NCBI GenBank assembly: GCA_022661535.1 | Contig: JAKULF010000016.1 | Location: 248,001-312,000 of the forward strand | Reading direction: 5' to 3' | From: Eutypa lata | Taxonomy: Eukaryota; Ascomycota; Sordariomycetes; Xylariales; Diatrypaceae | Length of the DNA: 64,000 bases | In this document: positions 1-11,361 of the stretch, piece by piece | How the letters are laid out: each line of letters starts with the position of its first letter | How positions within the stretch are numbered: the first letter of the stretch is position 1 | Translations under genes and position numbers: made by a program | The notes under the pieces: generated by a model | Database searches by the model: none | Told to the model about the DNA's origin: nothing | What the model saw: the letters and a program-made list of their open reading frames with translations, nothing else

Positions 1-944
1 GGGGGTGTGAGGGGTCAGATGCGGAATCATTCCTTAATACAGATGGTGGTACTCAGCCCCTAATGTGACCCTCCATATGAGCAACCCCGGTATTAGCCCG
101 AGAAATTTCGGTGTGCAATTTTCTACGCGAAGGGCTTGCATAATACACTCATCATGAGCTAAGGTAAAGAAAGGTCTCTATTGGGCATTTCAAATATTCT
201 TACAGGCTTAATGGCACCTGAATGAGGCTTTGAAATGCTCACATGTCCGCGGGTGGTTGATCATCACTACCTACCAGTTTGTTCTTATTTAGCCTCGCAC
301 AGAGCCTTGTAAGTCTTAGGTGATTAAAGTGTTTCCATCAAAGCTCTTAATATATACATGTAACAAGTATAAGGGCTTGGAACCGGGATTTTATTTCACT
401 AAAAACCATCTTTAGTCCTAAGGTCCATGAAGTCTCTTTGTTTGTTTTATACGACCTGTAAGGTCGTCTACTATTTCTGTATAAAATAAAGGTGCATTTT
501 TAATACCTGTTTGCTTTCTTAGCAATTGATAATAGCTGTTGGCTTTTATTAAGTAAGTATTTATGCATTTCTGCGATTGTCGCATGACCTGCAAGTGTGG
601 GTATGTTGGCTATCTTTTGCAGATATCCTGCAGCCAACAACACTTGGCTTCATTCCCCGTGTGACAAGAAGCACAGCAAGCCTTGAATTGTGAAGATGTA
701 TAAATACGACAAGGTACATTCTCGTGAGTTCGTGGGCTATGAAGGTACTTGTAATCTATACCCTTCTGCAATGCAGAATAAGCTTGTTACTGGAGGCAAC
801 CTCTACTAGACATGCAGGACAAAATTTCATTTAAATAAGCCACTAAGCTTCCATCCACAATACCATCTACCACTCTAACTTTCAGGCTCTGCTCAACACA
901 TAAAGAATTACTCTAAGTGATAATTATCCGAGTTGACGTACAGT
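1..944. other. Gene-poor stretch before the first gene
   Basis: No reading frame of useful length and no recognisable family is seen on either strand. Base composition is moderately AT-rich but is not the extreme composition of the RIP blocks. The last 100 bases are presumably the promoter and 5' leader of the DUF6594 gene that starts at 945. Confidence 0.5.
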
Positions 945-1837
945 ATGTCTTCAATCAAGTCCCTCTTGAACGGCGCCAACGAAAGAAACGGAAAGGATAA
1001 TAGTCGGGATAAATTACTCGAGGGACTTAGTTTGTTACCATATCATGAGCGCTTGACACGCTTCATTCGGGGCTCAATAAAACACTGGGTTACAGGGGGT
1101 GTGACGGTCATCGATTTCCGTCCCTTCTATACGATTACGATCCATCACCTCCAGCATCAACTCGCTAAGCAAATGCAGATAATAGAGAAGGATAATATAA
1201 CAGATGCGCAATTAGAAGACGTAAGAAAGACATTGCGCAAATATAGTAAAACCCCATATCTTCTTTGGAAAGCGTAACCTAATTAGATTTACTAGCTGAT
1301 GCACTACGGGATTTCGAATTTATCCATGCAAACCGATGGAATACACACTTCGTGAAGGATATTGCGGCCTCACGCCTAGACGACGGACCTGGGTCGAGAC
1401 TTCAAGGGGCATTGATATGGGACCATGGACTTGGGGCTGCTCCTTCGCACCGGAGCCTCTTCCAAGATTCGGATATTCTTGGCTCGTTCGATCCCAATCT
1501 TATGCAGCACAGTACGGCCATAGGGCGGAGCTTGGGGAGGGAACGAGAAGAAGCTATGGTAAACAGCGAACGTCTTGTGCGGCTGCGCATGACTTTGAAG
1601 CGACTTACCTTTACTATCCTCGGCGGCTTGATCATCATCGTGCCAATGTTCATCTTGACTGTGGAACATACGACGGCGAAGGTACTTGCTGTAATCACAA
1701 CATCAATTCTCCTGTTTGCTATCGGAGTCGCTGTATTTTCTGAAGCGGAACCTGAGAACCTCATAGCTGCCACCGCAGCATACGCAGCGGTGTTGGTGGC
1801 ACTGATGGGAGGTGGAGGTAAAGATGGGCTAGGATAA
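945..1837 (+). CDS. DUF6594 family membrane protein (2 exons)
   Basis: Exons 945-1245 and 1296-1837, joined over a 50 bp intron, give 280 residues. The join restores the family-like stretch LRKYTDALRDFEF, which neither frame shows alone. The ATG at 945 is preferred because the open frame upstream has only a TTG. The N-terminal half holds the helical segment ending in HHLQHQLAKQ. Next comes the DDGPGSRLQGALIW region typical of these proteins. The C-terminal third has three hydrophobic segments (around LGGLIIIVPMFILTV, AVITTSILLFAIGVAVF and AAYAAVLVALMG), so it is probably membrane-bound. DUF6594 proteins are expanded in Pezizomycotina and have no established biochemical role. Family recognition is from memory of the pattern; splicing is inferred. 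Confidence 0.8.
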
Positions 1838-1997
1838 ATCGGTTAGGCTTAAGTCAAGTATCTCTGGTCGAAGGCTTTGGGAATTCATCTTGGCCTAGCA
1901 CGTTTTCTGAATTGTTTCATTAATTAAATTAGCAGCTAATTAAATTATTCAATATGAAAGCTACCATGAAAGCTAACACTAAACTTAACACTACAGG

Positions 1998-3305
1998 TTT
2001 CGTTAAGCTCAATGCCAACTTGCCGATATTGCTCGGCTGGGACAGTATGATCCATCCGAAGTAATTTGATGCAACTCCCGACAGGCCTTGATGAAATCTA
2101 TGAGCGTATCCTAAATAGAGCCCCAAAAGACGACATCGAGGTACGGCGCAAGGTCTTGTTCTGGTTTCATTTACCATCATGCCCTTAACGATCACAGACC
2201 TTCATGATGACATAGCTCTAGATGCAGACACGAAGACACTGGAAGAAATTGAAGAGTCTTGTTTGCAGTCTCATCACTGTTTCTGACAGCGGTTAAATTA
2301 GACTAAAACACCGGTCTGTGAAAGGCTATCTCCTTTCTATAGATATTGATTTAGGGGCTAGTAGTAGGTGGTCAGGGCTGTCAGGTATAAAGCCTTGGAC
2401 TTTCTGACATCTATAAGATGCAGAACTGTCCCATCTGTACATATATTCCCTCCTTCCTTTCTTCTTAATACTCATCCGTACCACACAGATATCTACATTT
2501 GGCATATGCGTATCATACATTTCAGCTCACCCAGGCTTACTGCACCGGTTCAATATCACAGGAGACCTTGAAGTATCTATATTCGGCATGGAGCCAAAGA
2601 GGCAAATGAAGAAATGGCCAAGTGTTGTCTTGCATACTACCACTGGACAGTCTATCTAAGGGGCAAGCTTTGACACTTGGGAAATGAGAAGACCGTCGAG
2701 GACGGCACCCACTGCTGAGACATGTTTCCAAGGCTTAGGCATACTACCTCCGAGCAGCAGGCCCAACACCTGACCTGAACAGCGTAGTATCCGATTTCTT
2801 GGGCCCGGGATCGCGGAATGCGTTCATGTCGTAGATTCAGGTTCCGAACTCCAATTGAGTATTCAATTTTGACCAGTACCCTAGACATTCCACATCACTT
2901 TATTACGCAGCGTCTTTTTTTGGAGGGTGTGGCCGAGGGCCTTGTTCAAAGTGGAGCTCATATCAACGCTCCTGGAAGCCGTTTTGGAGGCACTGTACTG
3001 CATGGTGCTACCCTGCGTGAACACACCGGCATCATGGAAATGCTCCTCAAGGCCGGTGCTAATCCGTCTCAAGCAGACTACAATCTTGTTGCGCCGCTAC
3101 AAACTGCTGCCAGAGTCGGTAACCCCAAGGTAATGAAGCTGCTTTTGGATTATGGAGCATCAAATAAACGACGGATAGTCTTGGTGAGACGCCGTACGAT
3201 TGGGCTGTGAAGGCAGGTCAAATCGGGTCTCAGAAGTTGCTCAAGGGGGAAGCACGTGAACTGGCTTATGGTAAATCAGCTGTGGAGAAGCATGTTGTCT
3301 GCTAG
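1998..3305 (+). pseudogene. Decayed NACHT-ankyrin (NLR-like) gene relic
   Basis: Three blocks of a STAND-type protein can be read, each in a different frame. At 1998-2066 the frame gives AQCQLADIARLGQYDPSEVI, interrupted by TAA at 2004 and ended by TGA at 2067. At 2072-2185 another frame gives LPTGLDEIYERIL followed by RRKVLFWFHLP, the segment that follows a NACHT module. After a one-base shift it continues as LTITDLHDDIALD, the winged-helix region. From about 2920 two to three ankyrin repeats are open (GAHINAPG, LLKAGANPSQAD, LLLDYGAS). Another shift near 3175 leads to GETPYDWAVKAG and a stop at 3303. The P-loop part is missing upstream. Several independent lesions make a working gene very unlikely. 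Confidence 0.75.
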
Positions 3306-3712
3306 CAGCCTGTTGCTCATTTTCTATCACTCATGGTTGCACAGGGTCTTTCTGCTTCTGACCTGGCGAACAGCGTCATGTGTCAGCCACAACCTTAATT
3401 ATGGCACGTATAGAGTGTTCACGAGAACTTATTAGAAGTTTGATGAATTGAATGACAAATTGCAACATGCACTTGTCCATCCGCTTGATGGCACCATAGA
3501 AGAGAGTTTACAAGAGGGTTAGAGTGTCGTCATTAGGGTTGGTATATGAGGGAGATGAAGGTGGACGGATTATAATTATTTGATAGAATATGTGTGTGAG
3601 TAGGTTGCATTGACGTAGGCAAAGACTTTAATACAACACCGAGTAGAAACAATAAAAACCCTGTAGCCTAAGACGCCACTGTTTTATTTAGACCGCGATA
3701 GCCGAGATTCCA
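3306..3712. other. Intergenic, nothing recognised
   Basis: Between the NACHT-ankyrin relic and the convergent small gene. No open frame, repeat or RNA gene was recognised. It should contain the 3' end of the small minus-strand gene. Confidence 0.5.
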
Positions 3713-4073
3713 TCACAACAGCTTCTTGGCTAAATCTATGTCTCGACATAATTGGAAGAATTTATCTGCACCTTCTGCTTCGAGATAACTATTGATATCT
3801 TCCGGGTTATGAGAATCCTCCTAACTATCCTGTTAACTGACTGGACTGGTCCAAGCAGTGACTCGGTTCACTTACGAACATGTCCCCCACAACTGCTACA
3901 TCAAGGTAGATGATGTATATACCCGTCCCTATATATAACGTGTAATAAGTTACCCCAAATTGGGCCGTTAACCTGTCTGCTAGCTCCGAATAACCTAAAT
4001 CGCGGGGGTATGCAGCTGTGACAACGTGCTTCGAGTCTTTTCGCACGAACGTCAACTTTGGGTGCGGCGGCAT
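3713..4073 (-). CDS. Small hypothetical protein, 101 residues (2 exons)
   Basis: Exons 4073-3876 and 3820-3713 are separated by a 55 bp intron with a perfect GTAAGT donor, a TTAAC branch point and a TTAG acceptor. Both exons meet in phase 0. The first exon starts MPPHPKLTFVRKDSKHVV and runs through alternating hydrophobic stretches ending in LDVAVVGDMF, which could be a small beta-grasp-like fold. The second exon is acidic and helical (EDSHNPEDINSYLEAEG) and ends in AKKLL. No signal peptide or membrane segment is seen. I do not recognise the family. The call rests on the clean phase-matched splice and coding-like composition. An unspliced reading ends 16 codons after the donor. Confidence 0.5.
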
Positions 4074-5101
4074 GATTGGATGAATGGAGTGAGGCTAGGA
4101 AGGATAAAGTGTTCGCTAGCGTCAGTGTTGCGTGTGAAATCACGTTCGATCAAGGCCTCGATGGAACTGTTAAGATAGTTATGGTCAGAGAAGAAAAGAA
4201 AAGAAAAGAAAAGAAAAGAAAAGAAAGAAAGGAACCACGAGTCCTTAGGATAGAATCAAACTACGATCTCCAGGAATCCCAACGGCTTTTCATGCCAAGT
4301 AAGGTATTCCAGTGATTGTTTGGCATGTAGGCATGTGGCAAATAAAGGGCTCAAGAAGGTCCGATGGGCGCGCACTGTCAGCCAAAGCAATTATACTGTA
4401 ATAATGAAATAGACCTTCATTCTACACAAATATAACCGGTGTACGGAGGTGGCAATGTAAACCATATGAATAATTGCGGATTTGCTCATAGCTTTAAGTT
4501 GCTTGAATTCTAATAGAGCGTCCTTACGGGGGGCGTGATATCACTACATGCCAGCAACAACCTATGTATATATGTGCAACCAGCGCATTGTTCTAATTTT
4601 AGTGGTATGATATCATAATCTAGGCTTGCTCATACCCCCATATGTGCTGTGATTACCTTAGTTTCCCGCCTTTGTTAGGAATGTATGGAGTGTTCTACCA
4701 ACAGCGGTTTCACAAGAATGGTCGGGTTCCGCTGTTCGGCAAGCCCCAAGCCTTTGGGTTCTAACCATTACCTAGCTTGTAGCAAAAATAAGAAAAGAAT
4801 CGAAAACTTAGTATGTGATAATCCTACTCGAAACCTGCATACCACTTGCATTATACTATGAGTGTTCAATTTTGAAATTGCAGATTAGTCATAGTATACC
4901 CCTGTTCCCCCCAGAAATAGTGGGTCCGCTCTTGGTGGCGACAACCCATTCTTTTCATCAACTTCAGGTTATGTAATACCAGGTTGTCTGGATTGGAAAC
5001 GATACCTGAGGCCTGGTGAGACGGAAATATTTTCGTCTAGTGGGCTAACCGCTTATATTTCCACTAGATAGGTCTATAGATAATATGTAAATCAACGCAA
5101 G
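4074..5101. other. Intergenic with an AAAAG microsatellite
   Basis: About 1 kb without a supported gene. The only clear structure is the (AAAAG)n tract near 4190. A weak tRNA-like inverted segment on the minus strand at about 4253-4314 was considered and not accepted. Confidence 0.5.
4190..4231 (+). repeat. (AAAAG)n microsatellite
   Basis: Seven to eight head-to-tail AAAAG units that decay into AAAGG at the right edge. Simple slippage repeat in intergenic DNA. Confidence 0.9.
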
Positions 5102-7238
5102 TTATTCAGGGAGCTCTCCCACAGTCGCCCAGTACACCACGTAGTTATAACCATGGGCATCGTAGAACGGAGTAAGGTTAACGGTCTCTCCATCTGCAGT
5201 CCCTGTGAAATCGAGAGCCGAATCGCTCGTGCGCTGTATTGAGCCAAGCTCAAGACTGGGGTTCGCCGATAGAGCGGAATCACCGTAGTTTCCGGATAGG
5301 ACGACGGGGCCGAAAGCTACTGCTGCAACATTTGGGTCGTCGTTGGCAGCGATGAGCCGAAGGTTCCTTTGAAGCTGTACAGTCACCGTGTCTCCCGATT
5401 GCCACGTTCTTGATGTGGTGCTATAGGTGCCTGGAGTGCCGGCCGAAGATTGCTCGTCGTTGATAGCTATCGTGGCGTTGGAGGCCCAGGAAGGAATGCG
5501 AATCTTCAGATCCCAAGTGCCGCTGCCAGAAACGGTCAGGGTTATCGTATCTAAGATCTGGTTAGTAGTGTGTCTTAACAAGAATTGAGAATATACTAAC
5601 CACCGACGGGGAAGTTTGTGACCTGAGTAATCATGGTGTTACGTTGCGACCAGTTCAACTTCGAAGGCGTGAAGAGGTTGACATAGAGAGAAGAGTCGTC
5701 ATAAGCATAAATGGAATCCATAAACTTGGTATTTGTCTACTCCTGTGTTAGTAGTGGGTTCAGATAAAGGGGAGCTTGGAATATTTACTAACCTCAACAC
5801 CAGTACCCTGACAGCACCAGAATGAGTCATCTGTTTTCTGAATGTTAGCCATACTTCCTCGAATTTGTATATACCATACCCGTCCTATAAAACCAAGAGC
5901 GGTTTCCGCAATGTAAGAATAGAGTTTCCATGACTTACAATCTGTAGACCAAGTCCCCCCACCCCACGCGGGACCGACGCCGCGGCGGCCACCGGCGTTC
6001 AGGGGCGTGAAATAGGTAATGTGTCCATGATCCGAATGCGGGTCTTGCTGGCCCAGCAAGTGGTTGAGCAACGCGTGTTCGTAAAAGTCGAAATAGGAAG
6101 AATTCGGTGCCATCGTCCAGAGCTCGCGAGTGAGCTTCAGCATATTGTACGTATTGCACGCCTCGCACGTGTCGTTGGTGAGATACGAAGCGATGGCATT
6201 CGGATCCTTGAAATGCTCGGCCTGGCTGTTGCCGCCGATGGCGTAGGTGTGCTCGTGAACCGTAATATCCCACGCGTTTTGGGCGATGTCTCTGTACTTG
6301 GTGGTCCCCGTCTGCTTGAACTCGCGAGCGGCGCCGATCCATTTGGGGACTTGAGTGTTTGCGTGGAGCCCGCTGAGCCGGTCTTGGTCTGAGGCTAAGG
6401 GGTCAAACACCGAAGCATGATCGAAGCGCTGTGCCGCCTCTAGCCATCGTTCATCCCCGTCCCAATAATAGATTTCGGCCATAACGTCATTCATACCTCC
6501 AAACTCGGTGGACATCATTTCTAATAGGTCCAAGTTAGATATATATATTCGTACCTTTTCTTGTCGATCTTGTGTTTACTTACCTTGCATTTGATCATAA
6601 CTCAGCTTGCCAGTGCGGTCGTAAACCCATCCGGCCAAAGCCAAGAGAACTTTCTGAGCATTCTCATCTCCGACATGACGCCATACATCAAGTAGACCCG
6701 CCAACGTCTTATGAACAGCATAGTAGGGGACATTCCCATTGCTGAGAGTACGGTCCTCAAGAGCAGCGAATTCCGACTCTGGAAAGCCAGACAGATACCC
6801 GGAGTTGAAACCGACATTCTCGTTATTCTCCTGGCACTTTGCCAGTTCTTCGGTGAAATAGACGGCGCGATCGCGACACTCCTCATCCTGTAGTGTTGCC
6901 CAGCATTGCGACCAGGCGGTGAGAACATGCCCTTGCATATGCGTACGGAACGGGAAATCCGGGGCGTCCCATCCCCCGTTAGCCTGGGCATTGTTCGTAG
7001 ACAAGCCGTGCGTGGCCCTGAAGTTGTACAAAAGTCGTTCGACATCGACGGACTTTAGGTAGGTGAGCGTGCGCTCCTGATTGTCCAGCCACCGACTGTC
7101 GGTTAGCTGGACTTGACTCAGATCAAATGTGTAAGCAGACACTCCCGTCTCATCTCGGCTAGGTGGAACAGCTTGGGCCGACCCCAGCGGGCAGTTTATG
7201 AGACTCGTGAAAAGGAGAAGTGTGGTAGGTAACCGCAT
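5102..7238 (-). CDS. Secreted GH127 family beta-L-arabinofuranosidase-like hydrolase (5 exons)
   Basis: Exons 7238-6584, 6520-5939, 5830-5793, 5736-5601 and 5550-5102 join in frame to 619 residues. A signal peptide of about 22 residues (hydrophobic TTLLLFTSLI, ending SAQA) points to secretion. The body is an (alpha/alpha)6-barrel of the former DUF1680 group, with GGWDAPDFPFRTHMQGH and EFGGMNDVMAEIY. The family zinc-thiolate site is visible: Glu338 and Cys340 in TCEACNTYN, and Cys418-Cys419 in DSFWCCQGTG. In the bacterial reference enzyme HypBA1 the equivalent residues bind zinc and one cysteine is the nucleophile. Glu320 in QAEHF is a candidate acid/base. The C-terminus is beta-rich. Likely substrates are L-arabinose side chains of plant polymers; exact specificity cannot be read. 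The 38-base third exon, carrying the CC motif, is unusually small. Confidence 0.9.
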
Positions 7239-8430
7239 TGTGTTGACGGGGCCAGTATGGCAACAGTGGACTTGAACAATCTTGGGATAAGAATGGAGAG
7301 ACTCTATAAGTGATTGGCTATAAATATCTAGGCATCAAAATAGGTCTTCTCTGCGCACGTGGACACCTGTTGTAGTTATAGGAATGACCATCTTCCTGGG
7401 AAGACTTGGATGTTTATGAGTTGGACTAATCGTAACCCGTATTCTATGGATACTTGGTTCGGGACCTTGGCTATTACCCCAGCACGATCTTGAAAAGTTC
7501 CACCGGTCAAATAAATCCCACAAGTCATGGCCCTGGAGGTTCTCCAGGGCGATCGGAATCCGTTGCTTTTACTGGACCGGCAATGATCTATCCCCCGCAT
7601 CTCCACCAATACGGGGAACCATGCCTTGTGGTGGGGGGCTTATAGCGCCCCAATAATAAGATGGACTTTTCGTCATATGATATCTTTGAGGCCTGGTGGA
7701 CGTGAATTGATTGATCTTGGCTGACTAAGAGGCTTCGTATCTGGTAATTATATCATCCCGCCGTACGTGGACGCGACGGAGCCGGGTCCAGAACAGTGAG
7801 TGAATCTTACGAGAGGTCGGAGCTCAGCAAAAGAGTGCAGCCCGCAATGAGTTGTGACACAAATATGTCGCAGTATTAATACCGTTATTGCCACTGGAGC
7901 AATAGCGGTTCCGTTTTTGCGGATGCAATGAGATAATTGTTCAGTGTTTTCAACCCATATAAACTTGTGAAGATCTAATAATGTCGAGTCTTCGGCACGG
8001 GGAGTCCTTGTCGCCTAAACTGCCGAAGTTCGGGAAAGTGGGCCATCCGTGCAACGAGAACTACGCCGGCGAACCCCGGACAGCCAAGTTATCGGTCTCC
8101 GCGTTTCTACCATTGCTTGAAGAAGTGGTGTGCTAGATGGGCAGCTCGTAATTACGAGGTGGTAGGTGATATAAGAAGTGAAGCCGACGAATCGATGTTC
8201 GCCGAGGTCGGTTTCTCATGTCTGTAGTGCAACGTGGATTGCGTGATAAGTAGCACTGATTCCGAACATCGCGACATTGCGACTGGCCGAGATAAGTAGG
8301 TAGTATATTAAAGCAAAAGGAAACCCAAGTGGTACTACGATGGGGTATACAGCAAGAAACGCAGAACAACACCTGATAGTCGCTGTCTTCTCTTCTTAGA
8401 AACCTACATTCAATCGGGCATTGACTCACC
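7239..8430. other. Divergent promoter region between GH127 and dioxygenase genes
   Basis: The two flanking genes face away from each other, so this 1.2 kb holds both promoters. No further gene is supported. It contains the first copy of a dispersed hairpin repeat (7866-7932). The dioxygenase start context, TCACCATGGCT, is a good fungal translation start. Confidence 0.5.
7866..7932 (+). repeat. Dispersed hairpin repeat, copy 1
   Basis: Shares about 85% identity by eye over roughly 65 bases with the copy at 10140-10206, in the same orientation. The core forms a stem: arm 7882-7891 (CCGTTATTGC) pairs with arm 7899-7908 (GCAATAGCGG) around a 7-base loop, with one T-G wobble. A TTCCGTTTTTG tail follows in both copies. 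Function unknown; it could be part of a small non-autonomous transposable element. Confidence 0.7.
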
Positions 8431-9667
8431 ATGGCTAATCTGGAGTCCCGTAAACACATCTCCCCCGATTCGGGATTTCCCATCGCAATACATCCGCTCT
8501 TTTCTCCGAAGATCAGGAATCACGTACCACCCGAGGAGCCTCGAAAAGAGATAATTCCCGACAAGGATAGAGCTTCGTTCGCCGACCCAGAGAAGAAGGC
8601 CTTGCTCTCTGTCGCGAAGAGGGTTGACCTTACCGAATCGATCGGTACCGTGCTTGAGAACGTCCAGCTTTCGCAATTGACCCCGCAGCAACTCGACGAG
8701 CTGGCTCTTCTAGTCAACGAGCGCGGTGTCGTATTCTTCCGCGAGCAGGACCTAACGACCGAGAAGCAGGTCGAGCTGTTCCAACATTACGGCACGTTGG
8801 ACCGCCACCCGGCACAGAAGGACGTGAAACACGTTATCATCCGAGGAAGCGTGGATGACCACCGTGAAGTGTCCAAGTACACGCCATGGCCGCAGGGTGA
8901 CTTCCACGCCGACACGTCCTTCGAGATCAACCCGCCGTCCTACTCGCTTCTGCGCATGGAAGAGCATCCGGAGGTCGGGGGCGACACGGCTTGGGTCTCG
9001 GGATACGGTCTCTACGACACGCTAAGCGACGCGATGCAGAAGTTCGTGGAGGGGCTCCACGCGGTGCACACCTCGAGACTCCAGTACGAGACGATCCTGG
9101 ATCTCTGGGGAGTCGGGCCCAACAGGCAACCGATTGACTCGCACCATCCGGCGGTTAGGACCCATCCCGTCACTGGACTTAAAGCGCTGAATGTGAACCC
9201 AGGCTTCGTGACTGGGTTCGCGGAACTGAAGAAGTACGAGTCAGATAAGCTGCTGGATTTCTTTTCGTTCCACATCCACTCTGCCGACGACCACTATGTC
9301 CGTTTCAAGTGGGATGTGGGAAGCGTGGCGATGTGGGATAACCGGTAAGCTTCGATCCGACACCACCACCTGATACCTAGTTCGGGTGTGAAAGCTAAGA
9401 TTCTCGAAAGCTGCGTCTTGCATCGTGTGATCCCGGGCCGATACGAAGCGCCCCGACGAGGAATCCGAACCACCGTGTTTGGCGAGAAACGTAAGTGTTA
9501 TCTAGGTTTGCGCTATTCCGCATATACGTGCTGACTTGCGTGTGTTAGCTTATTTCGACCCTGAGAGTGAGAGTCGGGACGAGAGGGAAAGGAGGCAGAA
9601 GCAGGAGAAAAGAGAGAAAACAGCTACTAATGAACCGAAGGAGGCGCTTGCCGCTACGCCGGCTTGA
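8431..9667 (+). CDS. TauD/TfdA-type 2-oxoglutarate Fe(II) dioxygenase (3 exons)
   Basis: Exons 8431-9344, 9411-9490 and 9549-9667 give 370 residues. The iron triad is complete: His159 and Asp161 in GDFHADTSFE, and the distal His309 in CVLHRVIPGRY, which lies just after the first splice junction. Arg324 in RGIRTTVFGEKP is the expected 2-oxoglutarate anchor. The GGDTAWVSGY segment and overall length match fungal relatives of the yeast sulfonate/taurine dioxygenase Jlp1. Enzymes of this type oxidise sulfonates, releasing sulfite, or act on related small acids; the substrate here is not determined. The last 40 residues are charged and low-complexity (ERRQKQEKREK), probably disordered. No signal peptide, so likely cytosolic. 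No neighbouring sulfur gene was seen. Confidence 0.9.
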
Positions 9668-10239
9668 TGTTTGCACTGGGATGGGCAGCGGAGTCGAGTC
9701 GCAGCTATTTCTGCTGTGGTAGATTACGTTCATCATCGTATCTAGTTAACATGAGTAACATGAACCCCATTTACGTAGTTTAGTCACAGTTTATAATGTT
9801 AACGCGTCGCAAGGCGCATGCTAAAATATGAAAAACTGTTGAGATATTAAGAATATACATAGTCCATTTCCTTAGCCTATACTTCGTGGCTTTCTATAAC
9901 AGAAAACACATTTGCCTCGCAACACTGAATTGTTGTGCCACCCACTTGGTCCTCCGATACCACAATTTGTGTCTAAGATAATAGAGTACAACAAATGTAT
10001 ACATAAGTAGTCATTCGACCCTCGGTCGTAAGACGTTACAATTTTGGTCCTACCATACCTGGTAGGTATTGTTGATACGGGCTCCTAATATTTCCGACCT
10101 GTCTCCACCACTTTCTGTGTCGTCGATGTTCGAAGAGGTTGTCGTAGTATAAATAGCGTTATTGCCACTAGAGAAATAACGGTTCCGTTTTTGTATGCGA
10201 TAGAGGTGCACAGGGCCTTTTGGACTGGTACCTTTGTAC
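9668..10239. other. Intergenic between convergent genes
   Basis: Downstream of both the dioxygenase and the F-box/ankyrin gene. It contains the second hairpin repeat (10140-10206) and a short palindrome CCTACCATACCTGGTAGG near 10050. No gene is supported. Confidence 0.5.
10140..10206 (+). repeat. Dispersed hairpin repeat, copy 2
   Basis: Second copy of the repeat at 7866-7932. Here the stem arms are 10156-10165 and 10173-10182. Compared with copy 1 the right arm has a G-to-A change that turns the T-G wobble into a T-A pair, while the two ends of the stem are mismatched. It lies about 35 bases beyond the stop codon of the F-box/ankyrin gene and may fall in its 3' UTR, in antisense. Confidence 0.7.
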
Positions 10240-11361
10240 CTAGTTATTTTGGAGGTACTCCAGGACTTTAGAGGATGGATGCATGGTGGTGGCGGCAGTG
10301 CGGATGAGATGGTGGCGAACCAGGTTAGATCGGCATTCCGGTGATTGATCCGGAGTAAAATCCTCATGGCGCATTAGATGGGTATACTTGGGGTGAATCG
10401 CTTTGATGAGCCCAAGGCCGTCGTTGATTTCTGCCGCAATTTCAGCAGCATCCCATAGGTCCTCACATGGGATGACATCCTGCCGCATCTGGTGTTCGAA
10501 AATCCGAAGTGCGTTCTCATGCTGGCGGTGTTGACAAGCGTAATATAGAGGCCGGTAGCGACGATCTCTCGTGTTAGACAGGCTGGCCCCCGCTTGGACT
10601 AGCAGGTCGATGATCTCTCGCTTGCCGTCCCTATGGGGACCAAAAAGGCGGCGAGTATGGTTGCTTGCTGCCTGCAGTGCGTTCTCTAGACCCCTATCAC
10701 CCAAAACCGATGAAATTCCACCTGGGGCTTGAGCCATCTTACGCAAGAAAGCTGCTAGCACTCGCGGTTGATTTTCCCAGATGCATGCTTCCACCTCATG
10801 ATGGTCGAACTCAGCTCCCTGGTTAATCAACCACAGGGCTATGCAATCCTGCTTCTTCTCGATGGCATACATCAATAGGTTGTTGCTTTGGATCCATCTC
10901 GTAGTTTTGCCGCCTGTTACGGGGAAGCCTTCTCGTACGAGGAGCTGTAGGATTTCCAGGGATCTGTATTTTCTTCTGATGGCTACATGGCCTGGACTTG
11001 TCTTCTTTGGGTACTGGACGACTCCAGGTAAAACCGCATCTGGGAATGCCGATTTCCATGTCTTGATGCAGGCCGTGATTTGGTCGATGTCGTTTGACTT
11101 CTCCATGAACCAGAGCAAGCTCGGCTTCCTGCAAGCAGGGCCGGCCGAGCGAAACATGGAGAATCGTGTGTCGTGGGTAACTTGAACCGCCTGGAACCTG
11201 GCGTCGAACTCGATCAGATTGCCAAGCCTGAGCTTCATTCTGCGGCAAGAAGCAGCGAGTCGTGCCAACGCAGGAATATAGTCGTTCTCTCTGCCATTTC
11301 GTAGGGCGGAAACAATAAGCCAGAAAATCTCCGGGGGGGTGTTGATCAAGCTCGGCATCAT
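10240..11361 (-). CDS. F-box-like and ankyrin repeat protein
   Basis: A single open frame of 373 residues. The N-terminus (LINTPPEIFWLIVSAL) has the leucine/proline pattern of a fungal F-box, the segment that binds Skp1 in SCF ubiquitin ligases. The rest reads as degenerate ankyrin repeats: EILQLLVREGFPVTGG, LLMYAIEKKQDCIALWLINQGAEF, IIDLLVQAGASLSNTRDRRYRPLYYACQH. Such F-box/ankyrin proteins are numerous in Pezizomycotina and are thought to be variable substrate receptors; no substrate is known. Translation may begin at the first or second of two adjacent ATGs (11361 or 11358). No intron is needed. The upstream 870 bases hold no other gene. Confidence 0.8.
   Translation of the reverse strand: MMPSLINTPPEIFWLIVSALRNGRENDYIPALARLAASCRRMKLRLGNLIEFDARFQAVQVTHDTRFSMFRSAGPACRKPSLLWFMEKSNDIDQITACIKTWKSAFPDAVLPGVVQYPKKTSPGHVAIRRKYRSLEILQLLVREGFPVTGGKTTRWIQSNNLLMYAIEKKQDCIALWLINQGAEFDHHEVEACIWENQPRVLAAFLRKMAQAPGGISSVLGDRGLENALQAASNHTRRLFGPHRDGKREIIDLLVQAGASLSNTRDRRYRPLYYACQHRQHENALRIFEHQMRQDVIPCEDLWDAAEIAAEINDGLGLIKAIHPKYTHLMRHEDFTPDQSPECRSNLVRHHLIRTAATTMHPSSKVLEYLQNN

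Noticed and set aside
4253..4314. tRNA-like segment on the minus strand with a B-box-like GTTTGATTC and complementary ends
   Set aside because: Only about 62 bases long, no acceptable A box, and the B box lacks its conserved C.
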